NCBI GenBank assembly: GCA_028285415.1
Contig: JANQPF010000022.1
Coordinates: 124,001 to 188,000, forward strand
DNA length: 64,000 bases
Direction of reading: 5' to 3'
Source: Pseudomonadales bacterium
GTDB lineage: Bacteria > Pseudomonadota > Gammaproteobacteria > Pseudomonadales > Azotimanducaceae
Shown in pieces: positions 15,791 through 24,417 of the stretch. A program made the translations under genes and the position numbers. Within the stretch, counting starts at the first letter, position 1. Each line of letters opens with the position of its first letter. The notes under the pieces are model-generated. The model saw only the letters and a list, made by a program, of their open reading frames with translations, made no database searches and was not told the DNA's origin.

Positions 15791-17035
15791 GTGAATGCAC
15801 CCGCCGTTGCCCAGGAGGCGGCGCCGTTTGACCTGAGCCGGCCGCTCAGCGCGCTCGACAAACGGTTCATCCAGGACAAATACGAGTACTACAAGTACCT
15901 GCGCGCATACTCACCGGTGCATACGATGAAAATCGTCGGCATGAAAGTGATGGCAATGGCGCGCCACGAAGACTGCCTGGCGCTCGTCAAAGACGAACGC
16001 TTCTGCCGCAACCGCACAACCGCCACCGGGGGCTCGCGGCTGCCGTTTCCGGTGCCCAAGAGCATAGCGCTTCTCTCCCGAAGCATGATTGTCGAAGACG
16101 ATCCGGAGCATCGCCGGCTGCGCGCGTTGGTGCAGAAGGCGTTTGCCCCCAAAACGCTGAATCCCATGGAGGCGCGGGTGGAAGCGCTCACCCACGAGCT
16201 GATGGATCGCTGTCTGGCCGCAGGGAGCGTGGATCTGCAGCGCGCTTATGCGCTGGAAATTCCCACGACGGTCATCCGCGAAATGATGGGCGTCAACGCC
16301 GCGGAGATGCCGCAGTTCCAGCAGAGTCTCAGGGTGTTGAGCGAAGGCATGACAGGCTGGAACGTCATGCGCACGTTTGCGTGGGACATGCCGCGGCTGG
16401 TGCAGTTTGTGAGGGATCTCCTGGCGCGCAAACGCCGCGCGCCGGGGGACGACATCCTGACCCATCTGATCGAAGCCGAGGAGGCCGGGGATCGCCTCTC
16501 CGAGGACGAGCTCGTCAGCCTCGTTTTCCTGCTCATCATTGCCGGCTATGAGACGACGGTGCATCTCATCACCAATGGCGTGCATGCACTCCTGACGCAT
16601 CCGGAAGAGCTCGAACGCCTGCGCGAGAGTCCCGAGCTTGCGGGCTCTGCCGTGGAGGAAATCCTGCGGTTCTGCTCGCCAATTCACGGCACCAAGATGA
16701 ACTACGCGAAAGAAGACGTCGAAATTCGCGGGGTTGTGATCGCCAAAGGCACCCCGGCGGTGCCGCTTCTCGGATCAGCGAACCACGACGAGGCCGTCTT
16801 CGAGGATCCGGAGCGTTTTGACATTCGCCGTGATCCGAACAAGCATCTCGCTTTCTCGCAGGGGAACCATTTCTGCCTGGGTGCGTTTCTCGCCCGCATG
16901 GAGACCAGGATCGCCATCAAGACGCTCCTCGAGCGCAGCCCGGATCTGCGCCTGGCCGTGCCGCCCGAGGCGCTCAAGCTGCAATCCATGCCGTTCTGGC
17001 ACCGGTACGACGGCCTGCCGGTTCACGTCGATTGA
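15791..17035 (+). CDS. cytochrome P450
   Basis: A 414-residue soluble bacterial P450. The I-helix motif is AGYETT, the K-helix ExxR is EEILR, and the haem loop FSQGNHFCLG places the thiolate ligand at Cys362. It has no membrane anchor, so it needs separate ferredoxin and reductase partners. None are encoded nearby. I chose GTG 15791 because GGAGAG precedes it; the longer frame from 15710 overlaps DUF2277. It is followed 19 bp later by an exported hydrolase. Hydroxylation of a hydrophobic substrate is expected. Confidence 0.93.
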   Translation: MNAPAVAQEAAPFDLSRPLSALDKRFIQDKYEYYKYLRAYSPVHTMKIVGMKVMAMARHEDCLALVKDERFCRNRTTATGGSRLPFPVPKSIALLSRSMIVEDDPEHRRLRALVQKAFAPKTLNPMEARVEALTHELMDRCLAAGSVDLQRAYALEIPTTVIREMMGVNAAEMPQFQQSLRVLSEGMTGWNVMRTFAWDMPRLVQFVRDLLARKRRAPGDDILTHLIEAEEAGDRLSEDELVSLVFLLIIAGYETTVHLITNGVHALLTHPEELERLRESPELAGSAVEEILRFCSPIHGTKMNYAKEDVEIRGVVIAKGTPAVPLLGSANHDEAVFEDPERFDIRRDPNKHLAFSQGNHFCLGAFLARMETRIAIKTLLERSPDLRLAVPPEALKLQSMPFWHRYDGLPVHVD

Positions 17036-17054
17036 AAACGAAAAGGAGAAAACC

Positions 17055-17963
17055 ATGAGGACAGCCCTGTTTGCGCTCTTTGTTCTATTGTTCGCGACAG
17101 CGGGTACCGCGCACGCGCGCTACAACCTCGAGCAGGCAATGACCGTGGAGCAGATCAACGGCATTGATCTCGCCTATACGGAGGCAGGTTCAGCGGATGG
17201 GCCTCCGGTCCTTCTGATCATGGGGTTGACCGGCTCCCACCGGCTCTGGGGTGAGGACTTCGTGAACCACATTGCGGACGCAGGCTATCGGGTCATCCTT
17301 TTCGACAACCGGGATACCGGGCAGTCCGCCCGCCTGGACGAGCTCGGGACGCCGACGCTCTGGTGGGAGATGCTCAAAAGCTATGTGGGTTTTGATGTCG
17401 ACGCCCCGTATACGCTGCGCGACATGGCGGACGACGGCGTGCAGCTCCTGGATGCGCTCAACATTGAAGACGCCCACATCGTCGGCGCATCGATGGGGGG
17501 CATGATTGCGCAGATTATTGCCGCTCAGTATCCGGAACGCGCGCAGAGCCTGGTATCCATCATGTCCACCACCGGAGCGCCGCACCTGCCGGAAGCGTCA
17601 GGGGATGCGCAGGCTGACCTCATGGACATCGGTGATGCCGAAGGTGACCAGACCGCGCAGCTCAACGCCATGGGTATCTATCCCGAAGCCATGCCGCGCC
17701 AGTTGCTGGCCATCGTTGCCGCCGGGGACCGCTCCGAGCAGGTGAAAACCATCAGCGTCCCCACGCTCGTGCTGCACGGTGAAGATGATGCCCTGCTGCC
17801 GCCGCCTCATGGTGAGCATACGGCAGAGCTGATTCCGGGAGCGCGATTTATTCAGTATGCGGGTATGGGTCACGACCTGCCGGCTGAGGTTGTGCCGCAA
17901 CTCGTTGCCGACATGACGCAGCACTTTGCTACGGTCAACGGCACCGCACCGGCAGCAAACTGA
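17055..17963 (+). CDS. exported alpha/beta hydrolase
   Basis: A 302-residue protein with a signal peptide (residues 1-21, cleavage near AHARYN). The alpha/beta-hydrolase fold shows the nucleophile elbow GASMGG (Ser146), the acid in LHGEDDALLP and His in GMGHDLP. LLIMGLTGSHRLWG provides the oxyanion strand. AAGGAG precedes ATG 17055. The enzyme is probably a periplasmic or secreted esterase/lipase-like hydrolase. It follows the P450 gene by 19 bp and may be cotranscribed with it. Confidence 0.9.
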   Translation: MRTALFALFVLLFATAGTAHARYNLEQAMTVEQINGIDLAYTEAGSADGPPVLLIMGLTGSHRLWGEDFVNHIADAGYRVILFDNRDTGQSARLDELGTPTLWWEMLKSYVGFDVDAPYTLRDMADDGVQLLDALNIEDAHIVGASMGGMIAQIIAAQYPERAQSLVSIMSTTGAPHLPEASGDAQADLMDIGDAEGDQTAQLNAMGIYPEAMPRQLLAIVAAGDRSEQVKTISVPTLVLHGEDDALLPPPHGEHTAELIPGARFIQYAGMGHDLPAEVVPQLVADMTQHFATVNGTAPAAN

Positions 17964-17966
17964 GGT

Positions 17967-18479
17967 TCAGCGGCCTACGTCGTAAGCCTCGTCGGCGGGA
18001 CCTTCCCGGAGCAGACGCTCGAAGTGCACCGCAAATTTGAGCGGCACGAAGATCTCCGCCTTTGCCGCTGCGGCTGCCTGCATCTCCGCGAGCGACCACC
18101 AGCGGAATCCGCGGAAGATGTCGCGTTCATCCATAGCCGGGTTGGCGGTGTTGTCCGGCTCGAACATGGCGGTGCGTACCAGGTAGAACGCTTCGGTCTG
18201 ATCGTACGGTTTGCCATGCAGATGGAACTGCTGCCTGCGCCACCAGACCGGACCTTCGCAGCGATCAATCTCGAGCCCGGTTTCCTCGGCAACCTCCCGG
18301 TATAGCGCCTGTTCACCGTCCTCCCCGGGTTCGACGCCGCCGCCTGGCGCCAACCAGATCAGCGTGTCCGTGTCGGGGATCAGAGTGTGGATCAGGAGCA
18401 CACGCTCTTCGGGCTCGGCGATCAATAGAGCCCTGACCGCGCGGCGTGGCTCGTAGTACTCCGCGGATTCTTCGTGCAT
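17967..18479 (-). CDS. Nudix hydrolase
   Basis: A 170-residue Nudix protein starting MHEESAEYYEPRRAVRALLI. The Nudix box is GGVEPGED, then EQALY, then REVAEETGL. The insert VWWRRQQFHLHGKPYDQTE and the acidic C-terminal region fit the subgroup that hydrolyses nucleotide or polyphosphate conjugates. The frame is open further upstream to 18749, but that part overlaps the divergent SnoaL-like gene and reads as non-coding, so ATG 18479 was chosen. The stop lies 3 bp from the convergent hydrolase. Confidence 0.88.
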   Translation of the reverse strand: MHEESAEYYEPRRAVRALLIAEPEERVLLIHTLIPDTDTLIWLAPGGGVEPGEDGEQALYREVAEETGLEIDRCEGPVWWRRQQFHLHGKPYDQTEAFYLVRTAMFEPDNTANPAMDERDIFRGFRWWSLAEMQAAAAAKAEIFVPLKFAVHFERLLREGPADEAYDVGR

Positions 18480-18555
18480 GCAGGGGTAAACACTTCCTGG
18501 TGAATGAAGGGTAGTATCTGCCAACGAGGGAGAGACAACAAACGAGGTCAAGATC

Positions 18556-18978
18556 ATGTCGGCATTCGAAAACGCGCGGAAGTTCTTCGCCGCTTGCGAA
18601 ACACCGCTGGGCTGGGCAGGTTGCAGCGAATTCGTCGAACCGGGTGCGCCATTCAGCGCCCAGAGTGAACCGCTGGCGGACGTCACCACCGTAGAAGGGT
18701 ACTGTGAGTGGATGCACGGCTTCGGCACGGTCACCGCGCCGGGTGCCACTTACACCCTGCACAGCGAAAGCTATGACGAGGCAACCCGCACGGCGACGTT
18801 CTTCGCCACCTACCATGCCACTCACAGCGGTGAGGGCGGTCCAGTGCCGCCGACCGGCCAGTCGACTGACTCGGAGTACGTGTACGCGGTCACCATGAGC
18901 GAGAACGACAAGGTTGCCAGCATGATCAAAATCTGGAACGCACCCTGGGCGATGCGTGAGCTCGGCTGGGCGGAGTAA
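18556..18978 (+). CDS. SnoaL/NTF2-like protein
   Basis: A 140-residue protein with the cone-shaped NTF2-like pattern: an N-terminal helix (ENARKFFAACET), a central helix ending in EGYCEWMHGF and a run of long strands (ATYTLHSESYDEATRTATFFATYHATHS ... YVYAVTMSENDKVASMIKIW, in part). Relatives are isomerases, cyclases or small hydrolases. It lies 5 bp ahead of a cupin gene, so the pair is likely cotranscribed and may act in one step. Confidence 0.75.
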   Translation: MSAFENARKFFAACETPLGWAGCSEFVEPGAPFSAQSEPLADVTTVEGYCEWMHGFGTVTAPGATYTLHSESYDEATRTATFFATYHATHSGEGGPVPPTGQSTDSEYVYAVTMSENDKVASMIKIWNAPWAMRELGWAE

Positions 18979-18983
18979 GGCTG

Positions 18984-19364
18984 ATGACCCACGATCGTAT
19001 TCGTCCGGTAGACGTGGCGCTCGACTGCATTGATATTGCGCGTGATTTCGGCATGCAGCTGCGGCGCCATAAGCCTGGTCCGCCCGAGCGGGCTGATGCC
19101 ATGACCGTTGGCATCGTGTCTATGGAAACGAGTGCTCCGCACGGCGGTGAGATGCATCCGGATGGTGATGAGTTTCTGTTCATCATTTCCGGGCGCGTCC
19201 GCGTCACCGGCGACTCAGATCCGGAGCACCCGTTGGAGATGGGCCCGGGTGATGCCTGCATCGTCCCGCAGGGGGAATGGCATACCGTGGAAGTGCTGGA
19301 GCCCGTGGAGCTGGTGCACATTACGCCGGGGCCGGGTGGGGATCACAGACCGCTGCCCGCGTAG
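18984..19364 (+). CDS. cupin-domain protein
   Basis: A 126-residue single-cupin protein. Motif 1 is visible as GGEMHPDGDEFLFIISGRVRV in part (H, then E of DEF) and motif 2 as GPGDACIVPQGEWHTV with a conserved His. The metal-binding set His/Glu/His is thus mostly present. Cupins range from dioxygenases and isomerases to sensors, and this one gives no further clue. It is the partner of the SnoaL-like gene just upstream. Confidence 0.85.
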   Translation: MTHDRIRPVDVALDCIDIARDFGMQLRRHKPGPPERADAMTVGIVSMETSAPHGGEMHPDGDEFLFIISGRVRVTGDSDPEHPLEMGPGDACIVPQGEWHTVEVLEPVELVHITPGPGGDHRPLPA

Positions 19365-19387
19365 CGTTCTCAGCTTCGTTAGAGCCG

Positions 19388-20275
19388 CTAGGTCACCGTC
19401 AGGATGTCAGCCTGGACGTGGTGAATGAGCTTCTCAGCCGTATTGCCAAGCAGCAGCCCGGCCACGCCTTTGCGCGCCTTGGTGCCGAGCACCAGTATGT
19501 CTGCAGAGAGCGCAGTGATCAGTTGGTGCATGGCGTCCGCGGCGAGACCCTCGAGCGCGTGACAGCTGAAGTCTTCGATGTTCTGCTCCGCTGCCAGCGT
19601 TGACAGGCCATCGAAGATCTCCGCTTCGATTTCCTGGCGCAGCTTGTTGTAGCTCTGCATGGTGGTGACCTCGTCGAGCCAGTTGCTGAGCACCGGGAAA
19701 ACGCTCGCCAGGTGCAGACTGCCGCCAAGCTGGTCCGTGAGATCGTGTGCCGTGGCGAGAATGCGATCGTTCAGTTCTGCGTGGCTCGGATCATAGATGT
19801 CGATTGCCGCGAGAATTGTGGGGTTTTCGGGCCATTCGCGCTCCTGCGCGAGAAGCACGGGCACTTCTGCGTTGCGCAGCAGATTCCAATCGTCCGGGGT
19901 TCGTAGCCCCGCGAACCCTTTGTCCTCGCCGGTCGTTTTGACGATGAGCTCGGCACCCGTGGACCCGGCAGCGTGCACGACACCTTGCCACACGTGAGGA
20001 TTCCACATCGCCGCGCTCGTCATTCCGGCTACGGGTACTTCAGCGGCGTCGACCGCGTCTCTGAGCGACGATCGCGCCGCTTCGAGCACAAGCTCTTTCA
20101 ATCCTGCCGAGGCATCGATGTGCTTGCTGTTGAGATCGGCGACGCCTTCGTAAACCACACGGATCAGGGATATGTCGCATTCGCGCCCGCGGCTCAGCGC
20201 GCTCAGCTTGGTCAAGAGCTGGTGCGTATCCTGATCTTCCTGGAGCACGGCGAGAATGTTGGTAAAAGCCTGCAT
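19388..20275 (-). CDS. tandem universal stress protein
   Basis: A 295-residue protein made of two USP domains (about 1-145 and 150-295), the UspE arrangement. The second domain carries the ATP-binding pattern LGTKARKGVAGLLLGNTAEK. The first domain has degenerated there (IVKTTGEDKGFAGLRTPDDW), as is common in UspE-like proteins. It lies 10 bp downstream of a paralogue of exactly equal length, which indicates tandem gene duplication. The probable role is stress or energy sensing in the cytoplasm. Confidence 0.9.
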   Translation of the reverse strand: MQAFTNILAVLQEDQDTHQLLTKLSALSRGRECDISLIRVVYEGVADLNSKHIDASAGLKELVLEAARSSLRDAVDAAEVPVAGMTSAAMWNPHVWQGVVHAAGSTGAELIVKTTGEDKGFAGLRTPDDWNLLRNAEVPVLLAQEREWPENPTILAAIDIYDPSHAELNDRILATAHDLTDQLGGSLHLASVFPVLSNWLDEVTTMQSYNKLRQEIEAEIFDGLSTLAAEQNIEDFSCHALEGLAADAMHQLITALSADILVLGTKARKGVAGLLLGNTAEKLIHHVQADILTVT

Positions 20276-20285
20276 GTTGGTTCTC

Positions 20286-21173
20286 CTAGTCCCTCACGGT
20301 CAATACGTCGCCCTCGAGGCGCGTCAGAGTATCCTCGGCGGTGTTGCCGAGCATCAGTTTCTCGAGGCCGGAGCGCGCCGCCGTGCCCATCACGGTGACC
20401 GTGGCGCTGAGCTCGCTTGCCAGGTGCGCGATGACGGGTGCGGGTTTGCCTTCCTTGATATGGGCAGTTGCGTCTTCGATTCCAAGACGTTTCATCGCGT
20501 CGGCAAGGGCCGCGCTGCGCGCCTCGCGCATGTCCTCTTTGATGCCCTGATAGTCCATCGCCACCTGCAGCGCACCCACGCTTTGACCGAGATCGGAGTG
20601 TACGCAGCACAGATGCAGCGCCGCGTTCAGGGTGTCCGCGAGCGTTCTGGCGGTCAGCAGCACCTTGTCATTGAGCGCGGCGTGAGCGGTGTCGGCGATG
20701 TCAACCGCCGCCAGGACGTTGCCACCGGTTTGCCACGCCGGGGTTTGTGATATGAGCACAGGGCAGGGCGCTTCGCGAATCAATCGCCAGTCGAGCGGCG
20801 CGTGCAGATGATCTGTGAGGCCGTAGCCCACGCCCGGCTTGATCAGGAGGCTCACGCCCTGCTGCCGGACCTCGTCTAGAATCGCCTCGTCCGTGCGTTT
20901 GTTCCAGAGAACACGGGCTTCGCTCCACGCGATGCGGTCTTTATAGGGGTCCAGCAGACTGTGAAGCCCGTGACGCTCGGCAGCGGTGAAGGCCTCTATG
21001 AGATTCGCCTTGTCGATTTCGTTCAGTGGCTCGTCTTCCACCGTGTCCCAGATGACTTCCGCAACCTCGACCTCAGCACCCGTATAGTGTTCGATGAGCG
21101 CCGCTTTGCTCAAGGCCTCGGGCATACCGTCCAGGGAATCGTTGACGACCAGGAGTTTCTCGAACGCGGCCAT
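20286..21173 (-). CDS. tandem universal stress protein
   Basis: A 295-residue two-domain USP. The C-terminal domain shows MGTAARSGLEKLMLGNTAED, the phosphate-binding G-x2-G-x9-G(S/T) pattern. The N-terminal domain has the inactive-looking variant IKPGVGYGLTDHLHAPLDWR. It is the first gene of a two-gene unit with the next USP. A perfect inverted repeat (GTTGAA/TTCAAC) sits just upstream of its start and could be a regulator site. Two adjacent two-domain USPs could form a hetero-oligomer. Confidence 0.9.
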   Translation of the reverse strand: MAAFEKLLVVNDSLDGMPEALSKAALIEHYTGAEVEVAEVIWDTVEDEPLNEIDKANLIEAFTAAERHGLHSLLDPYKDRIAWSEARVLWNKRTDEAILDEVRQQGVSLLIKPGVGYGLTDHLHAPLDWRLIREAPCPVLISQTPAWQTGGNVLAAVDIADTAHAALNDKVLLTARTLADTLNAALHLCCVHSDLGQSVGALQVAMDYQGIKEDMREARSAALADAMKRLGIEDATAHIKEGKPAPVIAHLASELSATVTVMGTAARSGLEKLMLGNTAEDTLTRLEGDVLTVRD

Positions 21174-21184
21174 GGGCCACCTTT

Positions 21185-21202
21185 GTTGAATAACGGTTCA
21201 AC
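21185..21202. promoter_or_regulatory. palindromic operator-like site upstream of USP genes
   Basis: GTTGAA and TTCAAC are perfect inverted 6-bp arms separated by TAACGG. The site starts 12 bp upstream of the USP start codon on the minus strand, within the 164-bp divergent gap before the Na/Pi transporter. It is a candidate repressor site; the spacing does not match an FNR box. Confidence 0.35.
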
Positions 21203-21337
21203 TCATATTGGGGATGGCGGTATGGGCTAAACATCAGGAAAACCACGTACCCGGGCACGCAGCGCAAGCTCCGCACAATTACGTAGCGCCTGGTCGGGCG
21301 GATTGCGGTAAAACCCTGACATTCGGGTTCTCGCGAG

Positions 21338-22927
21338 GTGTGTGTGCAGATTGATGCGTGGCAGTTTCTTGCCGGGCTGATGCTCTTTCTGCTGGCGATG
21401 GCGCTGGTGGAAGAGTCGGTACACGTGCTTGCCGGACGTCGCTTCAAAACGCTGATTGCGGCCAACACCAGCTCGCCGCTGCGCGGCATCTTCAGCGGCA
21501 CCGTGGCCACCGCCGTGCTGCAGTCGAGCTCGGTCGTGAGCCTGATGATGCTGGCGTTCGTCGGCGCGCGGGTCATTCCCATGCGTCGCGCGCTGCTGGT
21601 CGTGTTCGGTGCGAATCTCGGCACGACGGCAACCGGTTGGATCGTTGCAACCATCGGTTTCAAGCTGGATCTGGAAGCGATGGCGTTACCGCTCATTGCC
21701 GTCGGCGGCCTGATACAGCTGCTCATGTCGAAACGCCAGGCGGCGCAGACGGGCAGGCTCGTGCTGGGGATTGGTCTCCTGCTGCTGGCGCTGACGTTCA
21801 TGAAAGAGTCGGTCGACAGCGTTACGCAGCTGGTTGATCCGCAGGTGCTCGCGAACTTCTCTGCCGTCGAGTTTCTGCTGTTTGGCACGGTCTTCTCGGC
21901 CGTCGTGCAGTCGAGCTCGGCAGCCATGGTCATCACCCTGAGCCTCCTCGATGCAGGGGTCATTGATCTCGGTTCAGCCGCGGCGCTGGTCATCGGCGCT
22001 GATCTCGGCACGACGAGCACCGTTCTGCTCGGAGCGATCGGCGGCACGCCCAACAAGAAGCGGCTGGCGATGGGACACTTTCTCTTCAACCTCGTAACGG
22101 ACCTCGTCGCGTTTGTGATCCGTGTGCCGCTCCTGTGGCTGGCCGGTTTCATGGCGGATCCGTTGTTGACGCTGGTCGCGTTCCATTCGCTCTTCAACCT
22201 GCTGGGGTTGTTGTTGTGGGTGCCGTTGATTGGCTACTTTGCGGACTTCCTCGAATCCCGCTTCGCCGCGTCGCACAACGTCGAGAGCCTTTATCTGGAA
22301 GATACCGCGGGGGCCGTTCCGGAAGCCGCGCTGTCAGCACTGCAGCGTGAGTCGGGACACCTCTTGAGCCGCGTCGTCGAGCACAACGCCATGGTATTTG
22401 CGCCTGTGCCGGCAGCGGTAGACGCGGACGTGTTTACCGAGGCTTACGAGAAAGCCCGGCGCCTGGAAGGTGAGATGGTGAGCTACGCGCTGGACCTGCC
22501 CCGTGCCGAGTTGTCCGAGACGGAGAACGAGCGCATCAGCGCGCTGCTGCATGCCGCCAGGGACGCCCAGGTTGCCGGTAAGCTCGTGAAAGACGTGGTG
22601 ACGGACTACCTGCGCGTTGCGCGGGAGGATCCGCAGCTTTTTGTTGGCCTCACCGATGCACAGCGCTCCCTGTATCAACGACTGGCGCGCCTTGCCGATG
22701 AGCTGGAAAGGGTCACGGCTGATGAGCTCGAGGAGCTGGCGCTGGCCGTAGAAGCGTCGCACCAGCAGTGTCATGAGGCGATTTACGATGCGATCAAGAC
22801 GGACGGTCTGGACGAAGCGCGCATTTCGAGCGTCCTCAACGTCAACCGCAACTTCTTCAATTCCAATCGCGCCATGCTGGCCTGCCTTGGGGAGCTGGTC
22901 CAGGTCGAGGCGGCAGCAGCCGCCTGA
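21338..22927 (+). CDS. Na/Pi cotransporter family protein with PhoU-like tail
   Basis: A 529-residue membrane protein. Two inverted Na/Pi-cotransporter repeats each contain the QSSS signature (residues 62-65 and 191-194), with GANLGTTATG and GADLGTTSTV nearby. The last 190 residues are helical and soluble, like PhoU. Bacterial relatives such as E. coli YjbB export or import phosphate. Two in-frame GTG codons (21338 and 21344) could start it; neither has a strong ribosome-binding site. It diverges from the USP pair. Confidence 0.9.
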   Translation: MCVQIDAWQFLAGLMLFLLAMALVEESVHVLAGRRFKTLIAANTSSPLRGIFSGTVATAVLQSSSVVSLMMLAFVGARVIPMRRALLVVFGANLGTTATGWIVATIGFKLDLEAMALPLIAVGGLIQLLMSKRQAAQTGRLVLGIGLLLLALTFMKESVDSVTQLVDPQVLANFSAVEFLLFGTVFSAVVQSSSAAMVITLSLLDAGVIDLGSAAALVIGADLGTTSTVLLGAIGGTPNKKRLAMGHFLFNLVTDLVAFVIRVPLLWLAGFMADPLLTLVAFHSLFNLLGLLLWVPLIGYFADFLESRFAASHNVESLYLEDTAGAVPEAALSALQRESGHLLSRVVEHNAMVFAPVPAAVDADVFTEAYEKARRLEGEMVSYALDLPRAELSETENERISALLHAARDAQVAGKLVKDVVTDYLRVAREDPQLFVGLTDAQRSLYQRLARLADELERVTADELEELALAVEASHQQCHEAIYDAIKTDGLDEARISSVLNVNRNFFNSNRAMLACLGELVQVEAAAAA

Positions 22928-22938
22928 TTGTCTGCAGG

Positions 22939-23985
22939 TCAGGTGCTCGTGCGCTTGATCAGATCCATGGCTTCTTCGAGGGCAGCAGTTCGTTCAGCCC
23001 AGGTTTCGCCGCCGGTGGACAGGCGCAGCGTGTTGACACCCGCATCGCTGAACGCTTTGAGGCGCGCCTTGACCATGTCCTCCGTGCCGATGAGGTTGGC
23101 CATGAGCACCAGCTCGTCCGGGACGGCGGCAACGGCCTGATCGCGCTTACCGTCCACCCACAATCCCTGCACCTCTTTGGCGGTATCCTCAAAACCGGCG
23201 CGGCAGTACGCGTCGTTGTAGAAGTTTGTTTTGGGTGAGCCCATGGCGCCAAGCGTAAACGCCATTGCGGGCTTGCGTTCGTTGATCAGGCGTTCGACGT
23301 CGTCGCCAATCTCGAAATACCCGCCCGCTTGAATGTCGATGTCGGCAAGCGAGCGACCGGTCTTGTCAGCACCTGCGCGTAGGTCGTTGAAAAAGACGTC
23401 GGCGTGCTCGGGGAGAAAACAGGTACCGAGCCAGCCGTCCGCGAGCTCGCCGGTCATCTGCAGAGATCTGGGTCCCAGCGTGGCCAGATAAATCGGCAGG
23501 TTGGGTCGCGGAGGCTGCGACAGGCGCAGCGCCTTACCCTCACCGCCCGGCCGGGGCAGCAGATAGTGTTCGCCCTCATAGGCCAACTTCTCGCCGGCCA
23601 GCGCCATGCGCAGAATCTCCACACATTCACGCAGCCTCGACAGGGGCTTGGCAAACGCCGCGCCGTGCAGGCCCTCGACCACCTGCGGTCCGGATACCCC
23701 GAGACCCAGGATGAACCTGCCTTTGGATACGGTGTCGAGACTCTGGGCCGTCATGGCGATCATGGAAGGCACGCGCGAGCTGATTTGCAGAATGCCGGTA
23801 CCGAGCCTGATGTTTTCGGTTCGGGCTGCGATATAGGCCAGGGGCACAATCGCATCCATACCCCAGGCTTCGGCTGACCAGGCCTGGGTGACGCCCATGC
23901 GGTCGGCGGCCATGGTGTATTCGACGAGCTGATCCCAGTCTTCGCCGTTGTAGTAGGCCGAGCCGATGGATATGGATGTCTGCAT
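22939..23985 (-). CDS. LLM-class (luciferase-like) oxidoreductase, probably F420-dependent
   Basis: A 348-residue TIM-barrel flavin/F420 oxidoreductase. It starts QTSISIGSAYYNGEDWDQLV and contains IRLGTGILQISSRVPSMIAM and KGRFILGLGVSGPQVVEG, hallmark strands of the bacterial luciferase-like fold. The family is common in actinobacteria and in steroid-degrading proteobacteria. Whether it uses F420 or FMN cannot be decided from sequence alone, and no F420 biosynthesis gene is present here. It diverges from the small-protein/AMP-ligase pair, with an operator-like palindrome between them. Confidence 0.88.
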   Translation of the reverse strand: MQTSISIGSAYYNGEDWDQLVEYTMAADRMGVTQAWSAEAWGMDAIVPLAYIAARTENIRLGTGILQISSRVPSMIAMTAQSLDTVSKGRFILGLGVSGPQVVEGLHGAAFAKPLSRLRECVEILRMALAGEKLAYEGEHYLLPRPGGEGKALRLSQPPRPNLPIYLATLGPRSLQMTGELADGWLGTCFLPEHADVFFNDLRAGADKTGRSLADIDIQAGGYFEIGDDVERLINERKPAMAFTLGAMGSPKTNFYNDAYCRAGFEDTAKEVQGLWVDGKRDQAVAAVPDELVLMANLIGTEDMVKARLKAFSDAGVNTLRLSTGGETWAERTAALEEAMDLIKRTST

Positions 23986-24019
23986 GATGATTTCCGAAGT
24001 GTCTTTTCGGGCTAGTAGA

Positions 24020-24032
24020 CTGACTCGGTCAG
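24020..24032. promoter_or_regulatory. TetR-type operator-like palindrome
   Basis: CTGAC-TCG-GTCAG is a perfect 5-bp inverted repeat with a 3-nt centre. It lies 35 bp upstream of the LLM gene on the minus strand and about 70 bp ahead of the divergent small-protein gene. The CTGACTCGGTCAG form is typical of TetR-family sites controlling lipid genes. No regulator gene lies next to it. Confidence 0.4.
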
Positions 24033-24099
24033 GGTTTTGTCAACTTGCCTCCAAATCCCTAAACTCCTTCGTTCTTGAATGTGTTGGGAAGGGGTCCAG

Positions 24100-24408
24100 A
24101 TGCCTGAGCTGAAAACCGGAGCGCGCCTGCAGAGCGCCGTTTGTGATGGTGAAATCATGGTGGTTGTCGCACCCGGCGGTGACGTCAATATCACCTGCGG
24201 CGGCGCGCCGATGGTGGACAGCGGTGCCGACGTGGATCGCGTTGCCGTTGATCCGGATCACGCTGTAGGCATCGTCATCGGCAAACGTTACATCAACGCC
24301 GATGAAACGCTGGAAGTGCTGTGTGTCAAAGCGGGTGACGGCAGCCTGGCGCTCGACGGCGACCTGCTGCTCCTGAAAGACACCAAGGCGCTGCCCAAGA
24401 CGGACTGA
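24100..24408 (+). CDS. small protein linked to acyl-CoA synthetase, unknown
   Basis: A 102-residue beta-rich protein starting MPELKTGARLQSAVCDGEIM, with GGGAAGGGG ahead of ATG 24100. Features such as ITCGGAPMV, AVGIVIGKRYINADETLEVLC and the ending GDLLLLKDTKALPKTD resemble small proteins found next to fatty-acyl-CoA synthetases in mycobacteria and other lipid degraders. The gene ends 9 bp before the AMP-ligase start, so the two are surely cotranscribed. It may be an accessory or substrate-presenting subunit, which is inference. Confidence 0.75.
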   Translation: MPELKTGARLQSAVCDGEIMVVVAPGGDVNITCGGAPMVDSGADVDRVAVDPDHAVGIVIGKRYINADETLEVLCVKAGDGSLALDGDLLLLKDTKALPKTD

Positions 24409-24417
24409 ACGCCCGCC

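Noticed and set aside
21185-21202. FNR box upstream of the USP genes
   Set aside because: FNR sites have a TTGAT half and four central bases; here the halves are GTTGAA/TTCAAC with six central bases.
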